A stretch of 12,584 nt of DNA from an uncultured Collinsella sp. (GCA_900758885.1 CAAETD010000095.1:1-12584), one strand, 5' to 3'. Counted from the stretch's first letter, positions 1-6,692 are shown. Notes: generated from the sequence alone by a model not told the origin. Numbers and translations are program-made.

Positions 1-27
1 AGGTTTATCGCGAGTTCCGCACGAGCC

Positions 28-50
28 GAAGGCCACTTAATGTGGCCTTC
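28..50 (+). terminator. Stem-loop, possible terminator of a gene to the left
   Basis: Perfect 9-bp arms GAAGGCCAC (28-36) and GTGGCCTTC (42-50) enclose the loop TTAAT; GCAC 19-22 and GTGC 51-54 can extend the stem past a bulge. There is no U-run directly after it, so intrinsic termination is uncertain. Confidence 0.35.
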
Positions 51-245
51 GTGCGAGCAGGACTGCCCGAGCAGGAAACCTTACGCCCCGCCCCTCCGGA
101 GCCACACGGGAGGCATCGCTAAGTTATCCCCCGGCATTCAGAAAATCTAAGTGCCAAAAAATAAGATTTTTTGACTCCGTGTTGTATAACCCGCCATTCG
201 TGGGTACCATTCAACGCGTACGCAAACAAAAAGGGTTAATTCGCG

Positions 246-254
246 TGGTATAAC
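246..254 (+). promoter_or_regulatory. Candidate groES promoter, extended -10 box
   Basis: The sequence TGGTATAAC fits an extended -10 element (TGn followed by TATAAC, one mismatch from TATAAT). It would start transcription near 260 and leave a leader of about 22 nt carrying the AGGAGG site. No good -35 box lies 16-18 bp upstream. An almost identical 11-mer is present at 181-191 (GTTGTATAACC against GTGGTATAACC at 245-255), so an alternative start near 197 or a repeated operator is possible. Confidence 0.35.
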
Positions 255-282
255 CGCGCGGCCCAAAAAGGAGGAGACAAGC

Positions 283-576
283 ATGTCGTCTTTGAAGCCG
301 CTTGCAGATCGTGTTCTGGTCAAGCCCGACGAGGCCGAGCAGAAGACCGCTTCTGGTCTGTATATCGCCAGCAACGCTCAGGAGAAGCCGCAGCGCGGCA
401 CCATCGTTGCCGTTGGCGCCGGCAAGGTCAACGACAAGGGTGAGCGCATCCCCATGGACGTCAAGGTCGGTGACGTTGTCATCTACGGTAAGTTCGGTGG
501 CAACGAGGTCAAGGTCGACGGCGAGAAGTATCTGCTGATGCGCGCCGACGACATCTACGCTGTCGTCGAGGCCTAG
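283..576 (+). CDS. groES: Co-chaperonin GroES (Hsp10)
   Basis: Cytoplasmic 97-residue co-chaperonin that forms the heptameric lid of the GroEL folding chamber. The length is typical. The opening LKPLADRVLVKP is the classic N-terminal beta strand. Residues about 17-33 (EQKTASGLYIASN) are the mobile loop that docks on the GroEL apical domain, with GLYI where E. coli has GIVL. The roof region and the end KYLLMRADDIYAVVE are also standard. The ATG is set by AGGAGG at 269-274, 8 nt upstream. It sits 96 nt upstream of groEL, so the two are probably cotranscribed. Neither a CIRCE (HrcA) nor a HAIR (HspR) operator is recognisable upstream. Confidence 0.97.
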   Translation: MSSLKPLADRVLVKPDEAEQKTASGLYIASNAQEKPQRGTIVAVGAGKVNDKGERIPMDVKVGDVVIYGKFGGNEVKVDGEKYLLMRADDIYAVVEA

Positions 577-672
577 TCTCGTCAGAATCTCTGATTCGTC
601 TTTGAACGCGCCCGCCGCATAGGACTCGGAAGCGGCGACGCGAGTCACATTTCTTTTGGAGGATTACCTACC
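577..672 (+). other. groES-groEL intergenic spacer with alternative stems
   Basis: This 96-nt spacer has a stem CGCG 607-610/CGCG 639-642 with CGCCGC 613-618/GCGGCG 632-637. A second stem, GACTCG 623-628/CGAGTC 641-646, cannot form at the same time. The groEL ribosome binding site GGAGGA lies at 658-663, 9 nt before the ATG, outside both stems. The structure could affect processing or relative translation; that is inference. Confidence 0.4.
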
Positions 673-2310
673 ATGGCAAAGAACATTACGTTCAACACCG
701 ATGCCCGCGCTAAGCTTGCCAAGGGCGTCAACACTCTGGCCGACGCCGTTACCGTCACCATGGGCCCCAAGGGTCGCTACGTTGCGCTGCAGCGCACGTT
801 CGGTGCCCCGACCATCACCAACGACGGCGTTTCTGTCGCCAAGGAGATCGAGCTCGAGGACAACATCGAGAACATGGGCGCTCAGCTGGTGAAGGAGGTT
901 GCCACCAAGACCAACGACACCGTGGGTGACGGCACCACCACCGCAACCCTGCTCGCCCAGGCCATCGTCAACGACGGCCTGCGTAACGTCGCCGCTGGCG
1001 CCAACCCGCTGGCCATCCGTCGCGGCATCGATAAGGCCGTCAACGCCGCCGTCGCCGAGATGAAGAAGCAGGCCAAGCCGGTCGAGACCAAGGAGCAGAT
1101 CGCTTCCGTCGGTACCATCTCCGCCGGTGACCCCGAGGTCGGCGAGAAGATCGCCGAGGCCATGGAGGTCGTGGGCAAGGACGGCGTCATCACCGTCGAG
1201 GATTCCCAGACGTTCGACATCACCATCGACACCGTCGAGGGCATGCAGTTTGATAAGGGCTATGTCTCCGCTTACTTCGTCACGGACAACGACCGCATGG
1301 AGGCCGTGATGAAGGATCCGTACATCCTCATCACCGACCAGAAGATCTCCAGCGTTCAGGACATCATGCCCGTTCTCGAGGCTGTCCAGCGCGCTGGCCG
1401 TGGCCTGCTCATCATCGCTGAGGACATCGACGGCGAGGCTCTGCCGACCCTGGTCCTCAACAAGATCCGTGGCGCCCTCAACGTCTGCGCCGTCAAGGCC
1501 CCGGGCTACGGCGATCGCCGCAAGCGCATCCTCGAGGACATCGCCGTCCTCACCGGTGGCCAGGCTGCCCTGGACGAGCTGGGCGTGAAGGTTGCTGACA
1601 TCACCGCTGATATGCTCGGTACCGCTAAGTCCGTCACCATCTCCAAGGACAACACCGTCATCGTCGGCGGCGCTGGCTCCAAGGAGGCCATCGACGCCCG
1701 TATCGCTCAGATCAAGGGCGAGATGGAGAACACCACCTCTGACTTCGACCGTGAGAAGCTCCAGGAGCGCCTGGCCAAGCTCTCCGGTGGCGTTGCCGTC
1801 ATCAAGGTCGGCGCTGCTACCGAGTCCGAGCTCAAGGAGATCAAGCACCGCGTCGAGGACGCCCTGCAGGCTACCCGCGCTGCTGTCGAGGAGGGCATCG
1901 TCGCCGGTGGCGGCGTCGCCTTCATGGACGCTGCTCCTGCGCTCGACGCCGTTGAGCTCGACGATCCCGAGGAGAAGATCGGTGTCGACATCGTCAAGAA
2001 GGCTCTGACCGCTCCGGTCGCTACCATCGCCAAGAACGCTGGCTTTGAGGGCGCTGTCGTGGTCGACAAGGTTGCCGAGCTGCCTGCCGGCCAGGGTCTC
2101 AACTCTGCCAACGGCGAGTGGGGCGACATGATCGAGATGGGCGTCCTCGACCCCGTCAAGGTCAGCCGCGTCACCCTGCAGAACGCTGCTTCTGTCGCCA
2201 GCCTGATCCTCATCACCGAGGCTACCGTCTCCGATGTGCCCAAGAACACTCAGCTTGAGGATGCTATCGCTGCTGCTACCGCTGGTCAGCAGGGCGGCGG
2301 TATGTACTAA
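673..2310 (+). CDS. groEL: Chaperonin GroEL (Hsp60)
   Basis: ATP-driven cytoplasmic protein-folding chaperonin, expected to form a double heptameric ring with GroES. Its 545 residues are the family length. Visible landmarks are the nucleotide-binding TMGPKGR (residues 29-35), VGDGTTTAT (84-92, with Asp86 matching E. coli Asp87), the invariant TITNDGVSVAKEIEL segment, and the VAGGGVAF hinge and nucleotide region (410-417). Two details are unusual: the segment after GPKGR reads YVALQRTFGAP where most GroELs have NVVL followed by K/S-type residues, and the C-terminus is a short QQGGGMY rather than a repeated GGM tail. The ATG follows GGAGGA at 658-663. It is a single intact copy, second gene of the operon. 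Confidence 0.98.
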   Translation: MAKNITFNTDARAKLAKGVNTLADAVTVTMGPKGRYVALQRTFGAPTITNDGVSVAKEIELEDNIENMGAQLVKEVATKTNDTVGDGTTTATLLAQAIVNDGLRNVAAGANPLAIRRGIDKAVNAAVAEMKKQAKPVETKEQIASVGTISAGDPEVGEKIAEAMEVVGKDGVITVEDSQTFDITIDTVEGMQFDKGYVSAYFVTDNDRMEAVMKDPYILITDQKISSVQDIMPVLEAVQRAGRGLLIIAEDIDGEALPTLVLNKIRGALNVCAVKAPGYGDRRKRILEDIAVLTGGQAALDELGVKVADITADMLGTAKSVTISKDNTVIVGGAGSKEAIDARIAQIKGEMENTTSDFDREKLQERLAKLSGGVAVIKVGAATESELKEIKHRVEDALQATRAAVEEGIVAGGGVAFMDAAPALDAVELDDPEEKIGVDIVKKALTAPVATIAKNAGFEGAVVVDKVAELPAGQGLNSANGEWGDMIEMGVLDPVKVSRVTLQNAASVASLILITEATVSDVPKNTQLEDAIAAATAGQQGGGMY

Positions 2311-2336
2311 GGCCGACAAGGTCTAGAACTCCCACC

Positions 2337-2480
2337 GGAAATCCGGGGGCGGGACGGGGTTTCTCTCCGGAACGTCCTCGGACATGCAAAGAGACTCCGC
2401 ATCGCGCTTCGCGCTGCGGAGCCTCTTTGCGTCCTGCGGAATATTCCGGAGAGAAGCCCCCGTCACGCCCCCGGATTCCC
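2337..2480. repeat. Large near-perfect inverted repeat, probable groEL terminator or dispersed palindromic element
   Basis: The outer arms 2337-2372 and 2444-2480 pair over about 36 positions with only two mismatches (2339/2478, 2352/2465), one bulge (2457) and one G-U pair (2360/2456). Inside, GCAAAGAG 2386-2393 pairs with CTCTTTGC 2423-2430, CTCCGCA 2395-2401 with TGCGGAG 2415-2421, and a UUC loop closes the tip. Two unpaired segments, 2373-2385 and 2431-2443, share the start GTCCT. It begins 26 nt after the groEL stop. No U-run follows, so it is not a textbook intrinsic terminator; RNA-stabilising, terminator or repeat-element roles are all possible. Confidence 0.8.
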
Positions 2481-2545
2481 TGCGTTTACGGCCTTGAGGT
2501 CGGCGGGCGTAGAAGGACGTGGTCGATAGGAGTACGTGTCCCTTT

Positions 2546-2575
2546 CGCTGTTTCGCGGCTTTGCCGCGAAAAGCG
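2546..2575. terminator. Strong hairpin in the groEL-ribU interval
   Basis: TTTCGCGGC (2551-2559) and GCCGCGAAA (2563-2571) form a perfect 9-bp stem with a TTT loop; CGCT 2546-2549/AGCG 2572-2575 extends it past one bulged G. A- and T-rich flanks inside the stem give it terminator character on either strand, but there is no long U-run outside it. Confidence 0.4.
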
Positions 2576-2648
2576 CGTTACTTTGGGATGGGTGGGGAAC
2601 GTGGTTGTTGCGGCAGCTGATCCCCACCATAAATTACCCTCGGCATAC

Positions 2649-2676
2649 TTGCGCGAACGATTGCTCGTGCTACACT
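2649..2676 (+). promoter_or_regulatory. Predicted promoter of the riboflavin transport operon
   Basis: TTGCGC (2649-2654) and TACACT (2671-2676) are spaced by 16 bp and resemble sigma-70 -35 and -10 boxes. Transcription would start around 2682-2684, immediately before the FMN aptamer, which is the expected layout for a riboswitch-led transcript. Confidence 0.5.
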
Positions 2677-2684
2677 TGCAATTG

Positions 2685-2868
2685 CTGTTTCAGGGCGGGG
2701 TGGAATTCCCCACTGGCGGTAAATCGGGCGGTGCCAAAGGGGTGCCGTGGCGCAGGCGAGGTGCCTGCGACCGAGCCGATGAGTCCGCGACCCGTGCGTG
2801 TGTTGGTTCGCATGCCGGCTGAACTGGTGAGATCCCAGTACCAACGGTTAGAGTCCGGATGAAAGAGG
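2685..2868 (+). ncRNA. FMN riboswitch (RFN element)
   Basis: The conserved RFN landmarks appear in order: AGGGCGGGGTG then AATTCCCCAC and TGGCGGTAAATC; a variable arm at about 2730-2775; GATGAGTCCGCGACCCG; CTGAACTGGTGAGATCCCAG; then CCAACGGTTAGAGTCCGGATGAAAGAGG. Stem P1 is closed by TTTCA (2688-2692) with TGAAA (2860-2864). This aptamer binds FMN and controls riboflavin synthesis or uptake genes. No terminator fits between P1 and the start codon. Instead the ribosome binding site (GGcAGGTGATC, 2868-2877) follows P1 directly, so ligand-stabilised P1 probably blocks translation initiation. Confidence 0.95.
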
Positions 2869-2879
2869 CAGGTGATCTT

Positions 2880-3470
2880 ATGTCTGAACAGTCGCAGCAT
2901 ATCCATTTTGAGAACACGAATAGGTGGAGCACCAAACAGCTCGTTACCATGGCGTTGATGTGCGCCTTGGGCGCCCTGTTTATGTATGTGCAGCTGCCCA
3001 TCCTTCCTTCGGCGCCGTTTTTGACGTATGACCCGTCGCTGGTGCCGGCGATGGTGTGTGGATTTGCGTATGGTCCCGGCGCCGGTACCGCTGTTGCCGC
3101 CATGGCGATCGTTATCCATGCGCTCACCACGGGTGACTGGGTCGGCGCGCTTATGAACCTGGTTGCCACGCTGGGCTACATTCTGCCCGCGGCTATCGTC
3201 TACCAGAAGATGCATACCTATAAGGGTGCCGTGATTGGCCTGGTGCTCGGCGTCATTGCCGCTACAGCGCTGTCTATGGTCGCAAACCTTACTATTGGCG
3301 TATGGTTCTGGTATGGCTCGGCCGATGTGATTCTGCCGCTCATGCTTCCCGCTGTTTTGCCGTTTAACCTCATCAAGACTGTGCTTAACTCGGTACTCAC
3401 GCTGGCGGTGTACAAGGCGGTCTCTAATCTCATCACGCCCAAGAAGGACCAGGTCAAAGGCCGCGCATGA
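2880..3470 (+). CDS. ribU: Riboflavin ECF transporter substrate-binding protein (RibU type)
   Basis: Small membrane S component (196 residues) of an energy-coupling factor transporter; it binds riboflavin outside and delivers it through EcfT and EcfA. About six hydrophobic segments are visible from residue 19 on, with the RibU-like LPSAPFLTYDPSLVPAMVCGF region near the start and PFNLIKTVLNSVL near the end. The FMN riboswitch in front independently supports riboflavin as substrate. I chose the ATG at 2880 because a near-consensus site complementary to the 16S tail (2868-2877) lies 2 nt upstream of it, with its GGAGG-equivalent core 7 nt before the ATG. An in-frame ATG at 2859 lies inside the aptamer and is unlikely to be used. 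Its stop overlaps the next gene by 4 nt. Confidence 0.93.
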   Translation: MSEQSQHIHFENTNRWSTKQLVTMALMCALGALFMYVQLPILPSAPFLTYDPSLVPAMVCGFAYGPGAGTAVAAMAIVIHALTTGDWVGALMNLVATLGYILPAAIVYQKMHTYKGAVIGLVLGVIAATALSMVANLTIGVWFWYGSADVILPLMLPAVLPFNLIKTVLNSVLTLAVYKAVSNLITPKKDQVKGRA

Positions 3471-5371
3471 TTGAGTGTCGGGGCGTTTCCTTTAGCTATG
3501 ACGGTGCCGTGCCGGCGCTCGACGGCGTCGATCTAAACATCGAGGACGGCGAGTTTTTCTGCATCCTCGGTGGTAATGGGTCGGGCAAGTCGACGTTTGC
3601 CAAGCATCTGAATGCACTGTTGCAGCCCGATGCGGGCACGGTGCGTATCAACGGTATGGATGCGTCCGACCTCGAGCTGGTCTATGACATTCGTTCGACC
3701 GCGGGCATGGTATTCCAGAATCCCGATGATCAGCTGGTGGCAACGCTTGTCGAAGATGACGTTGCGTTCGGTCCCGAAAACCTTGGCGTGCCATCGGCGC
3801 AAATTGCGCAGCGCGTACGCGAGGCGCTGAAGGGCGTGGGCCTGGTGGGCTTTGAGCGCCACGAGACCCATGCGCTTTCGGGTGGTCAAAAGCAACGCGT
3901 GGCGCTTGCCGGCGTGCTCGCCATGGAGCCGCGCGTGCTCATTTTGGATGAGGCCTCCTCGATGCTCGATCCGCGCGGACGCAAGGGTCTTATGAAAGCG
4001 TGCCGCGCACTTCACGATCGTGGCATGACTATCGTGATGATTACGCACTTTATGGAGGAGGCCGCCGAGGCCGATCGTGTCGCGGTGTTTCGGGCGGGGC
4101 ACGTTGCCATGCTCGGTACGCCCGAGGAAATCTTGACGCGGGCGGATGAGCTTGCGCAGCTCAACCTGGATATGCCGGCGTCGTGCTGCCTAGGTAGGGC
4201 ACTTCGTGCGAAGGGCGTGCCCGTTTGCGCGCAGGTGCGTGAGGCGGATATGGTCGCCGAGATTGCGCAGGCTTATGCCGAGCGGAGTGGGGCAGGCACC
4301 GCGGGGCAGTCTTCCGCATCCCAGTTGGAAATCGCTGACGGCACTGTTCCGGTAGACAACGAGGGCAACGCGTCGGAGCCCGTCATAGAGCTATCCCATG
4401 TTTCGTACAGTTATTCGCTCAGTCCGCGCGAGCGCCGCCGCTGGCATAAGCGCTCGGCCACTGCGGGCAAATCGAGCAAACAGGCTCTCTGGGGAAACGA
4501 CCCCAGCAGTCCGTGGGCACTGCGCGATGTATCGCTGACGGTGCGTCGCGGCGAGTTCCTGGGCTTGGCAGGTCATACTGGTTCGGGTAAGTCGACGCTG
4601 GTCCAGCATCTCAACGGTTTGATTCGCCCCCAGGAGGGATCCGTTCGCGCGCTGGGGCTCGATCTGTCAAACAAGAAAGACGCCGCCGCGGTTAAGGCCA
4701 AGGTCGGCGTGGTGTTTCAATATCCTGAGCGTCAGCTGTTTGCCGAAACCGTGGCGCAGGACGTGGCGTTTGGTCCGCACAACCTTGGCTTGCCGCAAGA
4801 TGAAGTCGACCGTCGTGTCGAGTCATCGCTCTCGCGCGTGGGCCTCGACCTTTCCACGGTCGGCGACAAGAGTCCCTTTGAGCTTTCGGGCGGTCAGCAA
4901 CGGCGTGTGGCATTCGCCGGCGTGCTCGCCATGGAGCCCGAAGTCCTGGTGCTCGATGAACCCATGGCGGGGCTCGATCCGGCTGCGCGCAGGGATTTCC
5001 TAGGGCTCATCGGTCGACTCCATCGCGAGGGCCTGACCGTTGTCATGGTTTCGCACAGCATGGATGACCTGGCCAATTGCTGCGACCGTATCGTCGTAAT
5101 GAACGAAGGTGCGGTGTTTGCCGAGGGAACCCCCGCGCAGGTGTTTGCGCATGCCGATGAGCTCAAGTCGATCGGCTTGGGCGTTCCCGCCGCCCAGCGT
5201 ATGGCGCTGGCGCTTACGGAGGCGGGCGTGCCGCTGCGTCGCGGCGGGCTCTATACGGTTGAGTCGCTGGCAGACGAGTTGGTGGACCTGCTAATCGGTC
5301 GCTCGGGCGGTTCTTCTAACGTCTCGGACATTGCTAAATCCAAGACGGTCGCGCGAGAGGAGGGCTGCTGA
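3467..5371 (+). CDS. Fused ECF transporter ATPase (EcfA1-EcfA2)
   Basis: Cytoplasmic ATPase of the ECF transporter: two ABC domains in one 634-residue chain instead of two proteins of about 280. Domain 1 has Walker A GGNGSGKST (35-43), Q-loop Gln84, LSGGQ (137-141), Walker B VLILDE (157-162), the EcfA1-like DEASSMLDP, and switch His194. Domain 2 has Walker A GHTGSGKST (369-377), Gln418, LSGGQ (473-477), VLVLDE (493-498) with the EcfA2-like DEPMAGLDP, and His530. Both catalytic sites look intact. The second domain carries a basic insertion of about 30 residues (RERRRWHKR and onward) between its first strand and the ALRDVSL strand. It overlaps ribU by ATGA and ecfT by one base, so translation is probably coupled. 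The ATPase may also serve other S components elsewhere. Confidence 0.95.
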   Translation: MIECRGVSFSYDGAVPALDGVDLNIEDGEFFCILGGNGSGKSTFAKHLNALLQPDAGTVRINGMDASDLELVYDIRSTAGMVFQNPDDQLVATLVEDDVAFGPENLGVPSAQIAQRVREALKGVGLVGFERHETHALSGGQKQRVALAGVLAMEPRVLILDEASSMLDPRGRKGLMKACRALHDRGMTIVMITHFMEEAAEADRVAVFRAGHVAMLGTPEEILTRADELAQLNLDMPASCCLGRALRAKGVPVCAQVREADMVAEIAQAYAERSGAGTAGQSSASQLEIADGTVPVDNEGNASEPVIELSHVSYSYSLSPRERRRWHKRSATAGKSSKQALWGNDPSSPWALRDVSLTVRRGEFLGLAGHTGSGKSTLVQHLNGLIRPQEGSVRALGLDLSNKKDAAAVKAKVGVVFQYPERQLFAETVAQDVAFGPHNLGLPQDEVDRRVESSLSRVGLDLSTVGDKSPFELSGGQQRRVAFAGVLAMEPEVLVLDEPMAGLDPAARRDFLGLIGRLHREGLTVVMVSHSMDDLANCCDRIVVMNEGAVFAEGTPAQVFAHADELKSIGLGVPAAQRMALALTEAGVPLRRGGLYTVESLADELVDLLIGRSGGSSNVSDIAKSKTVAREEGC

Positions 5372-6171
5372 TGGAGGCGTTTTCGTTTGGCAGCTACTAT
5401 CCCGGCGATAGTGCAATCCACCGCCTGGACCCGCGAACCAAGTTGCTCTTGGGCTTTGTGTTTCTGATCACGACGCTCACGGTCAGTGGCTTCCGCGGAC
5501 TGGCCCCGGTCGCAATTTTCGTTGTGCTGACCTATGCCGTGTCTCGGGTGCCGGTTCGTCGCGTTCTGTCGTCGATGGCGCCGCTGCTGGCAATCGTCGT
5601 CGTGGTCGCGGTGCTCAACTTGTTTACCGATCAGAGTGGGCGCATCCTGTGGCAGCTCGGCTTTCTGCAGATAAGCGAGGGCTCACTGCGTTCTGCCGCC
5701 TTTATGGCGTGTCGCCTGACGTTGATGATGGCCGGTATGAGCGCCATTACACTCACCACGCCGACGCTCGACCTCACCGCGGGCTTTGAGCGCCTGCTCG
5801 CGCCGCTTGCGCGTGTGGGACTTCCTGCGCACGAGCTCGGCATGATCATGGGTATCGCGCTACGCTTTATGCCGCAGTTTGCCACTGAGATGAAGCAGAC
5901 GGCCGATGCACAGGCAAGCCGCGGTGCGCGCGTGACGGGCGGTCCGCTCGGTGGCGTACGCATGCTCGGCAGTGTGGCGATCCCGCTGTTCACCGGCGTG
6001 TTCCGCCATGCCGAGACGCTGTCTGCTGCCATGGATGCACGCTGCTATCATGGCGAGCAGGGCCGCACGCGCCTGCATGCGCTTACGTTTGGCCGCGGCG
6101 ATGCGTTGGCGGCGGTGGTGACGGCGTTGCTGCTCATCTGCGTCATCGTCATCAACCTTCAACTTGTTTAG
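5371..6171 (+). CDS. ecfT: ECF transporter transmembrane component EcfT
   Basis: Membrane scaffold that couples ATP hydrolysis by the fused ATPase to movement of the S component. The 266-residue length is typical. The start FSFGSYYPGDSAIHRLDPRTKLL is the family's N-terminal signature (SYYPGxSxIHxLDPRTK). Hydrophobic segments lie at about residues 25-60, 65-85, 110-130 and 240-266. The two coupling-helix motifs with an essential arginine are SRG (183-185) and ARC (223-225, followed by YHG), the second having Cys in place of the usual Gly. Its ATG overlaps the ATPase stop in TGATG. The gap to the next gene is 30 nt, so the operon likely continues. Confidence 0.95.
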   Translation: MEAFSFGSYYPGDSAIHRLDPRTKLLLGFVFLITTLTVSGFRGLAPVAIFVVLTYAVSRVPVRRVLSSMAPLLAIVVVVAVLNLFTDQSGRILWQLGFLQISEGSLRSAAFMACRLTLMMAGMSAITLTTPTLDLTAGFERLLAPLARVGLPAHELGMIMGIALRFMPQFATEMKQTADAQASRGARVTGGPLGGVRMLGSVAIPLFTGVFRHAETLSAAMDARCYHGEQGRTRLHALTFGRGDALAAVVTALLLICVIVINLQLV

Positions 6172-6201
6172 GCGCGATTCGAGCGCAAGAAAGGGGTCCC
6201 T

Positions 6202-6648
6202 ATGACCGACAACGACCGCACGGCTCAGCTTGAGCGCGCCTGTTCGTATCTCAGGCGCATTCCGGCGTGGTATCTGGCCACGACCGATGTGGCCGACGGA
6301 CATCAGCCCCGCGTGAGACCGTTTTCGTTTGCCATGGTCGATGACGGTAAGTTGTGGTTTTGCACATCGCGCGACAAGGATGTGTGGGCGGAGCTGAGTG
6401 CGAATCCCAAGTTTGAGCTCTCGGGCTGGAAGCCGGGGGAATGTTGGATCGTATTGACCGGCGAAGCCGCACTTGAGGACGACGCAGTTGCGAGCGACAA
6501 GGTGCGTCAAGCGGGCTTTAAGCACATGGTGGGCATTGGCGAGGAACACGAGAGTGCCAACGACGGCCGCCTTGCTTTCTTTTCGGTCCGCAATATTGCC
6601 GCGCGCTTCTGTGATATCGACGGCAGCGAGGAGCGCCTGGAGCTCTAG
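6202..6648 (+). CDS. PPOX-family (pyridoxamine 5'-phosphate oxidase-like) protein, copy 1
   Basis: A 148-residue soluble protein of the split-barrel FMN-binding fold (PF01243-like). Motifs shared with the next gene are IPAWYLAT, RVRPFSFA, DGKLWF, a T-S/A-R-KDVW block, a W-PG turn, and the C-terminal FFSV. It is too short to be true PdxH, and the substrate is unknown; small family members include FMN/F420-dependent reductases and general stress proteins. The start follows AAAGGGG at 6190-6196. The position 30 nt after ecfT in a riboflavin-uptake unit makes a flavin cofactor plausible, but flavin binding is inferred from the family and context, not shown by a single diagnostic residue. Confidence 0.82.
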   Translation: MTDNDRTAQLERACSYLRRIPAWYLATTDVADGHQPRVRPFSFAMVDDGKLWFCTSRDKDVWAELSANPKFELSGWKPGECWIVLTGEAALEDDAVASDKVRQAGFKHMVGIGEEHESANDGRLAFFSVRNIAARFCDIDGSEERLEL

Positions 6649-6692
6649 CTCGCACAAACCAGGTTCCCAAACTAACTAGTACAGGAGGAAAC

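Larger units (their letters stand above)
1..282. other. Non-coding region upstream of groES with several hairpins
   Basis: No convincing gene is visible. Two + frames are open from the left edge, to stops near 120 and 148, but the predicted peptides are proline- and arginine-rich and cross strong stem-loops, so I do not call them; one could still be the tail of a gene starting outside the window. Structures seen: a 9-bp stem 28-36/42-50 (GAAGGCCAC/GTGGCCTTC, loop TTAAT) that can extend through GCAC 19-22/GTGC 51-54; a 5-bp stem 93-97/109-113; and an AT-rich stem 139-148/164-173 that competes with a perfect CAAAAAAT/ATTTTTTG palindrome at 155-173. The first and last may terminate an upstream gene. 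The right part carries the groES promoter. Confidence 0.6.
2311..2648. other. Gene-free interval after groEL
   Basis: About 340 nt without a credible gene. The longest open frame here (2427-2822) runs through a large hairpin and the FMN riboswitch and looks like chance. The interval holds the 144-nt inverted repeat at 2337-2480 and a strong hairpin at 2546-2575. The rest, including the G-rich stretch 2576-2600, shows no feature I can name. Confidence 0.6.

Noticed and set aside
1..150. Open + frames from the left edge, possible tail of a gene
   Set aside because: The peptide is unconvincing, overlaps strong hairpins and lacks a visible start; it cannot be judged without sequence to the left.
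664..2319. Long open frame of 551 codons on the - strand opposite groEL
   Set aside because: It is the antisense shadow of a GC-rich gene with strong codon bias; the protein is low-complexity (Asp/Gly/Leu/Val-rich) and matches no family, while the + strand encodes a full GroEL.
2345..2359. G-quadruplex in the G-rich arm of the large repeat
   Set aside because: Only three G-runs are close together, and the arm is fully complementary to the opposite arm, so a hairpin explains it better.
2427..2822. Open frame of 131 codons on the + strand after groEL
   Set aside because: It runs through the arm of the large inverted repeat, the predicted promoter and most of the FMN aptamer, with no ribosome binding site or recognisable domain.
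2670..3215. Open frames on the - strand over the riboswitch and ribU
   Set aside because: They are antisense to a conserved RNA and a clear membrane protein gene; composition is arginine/histidine-rich and no motif is seen.
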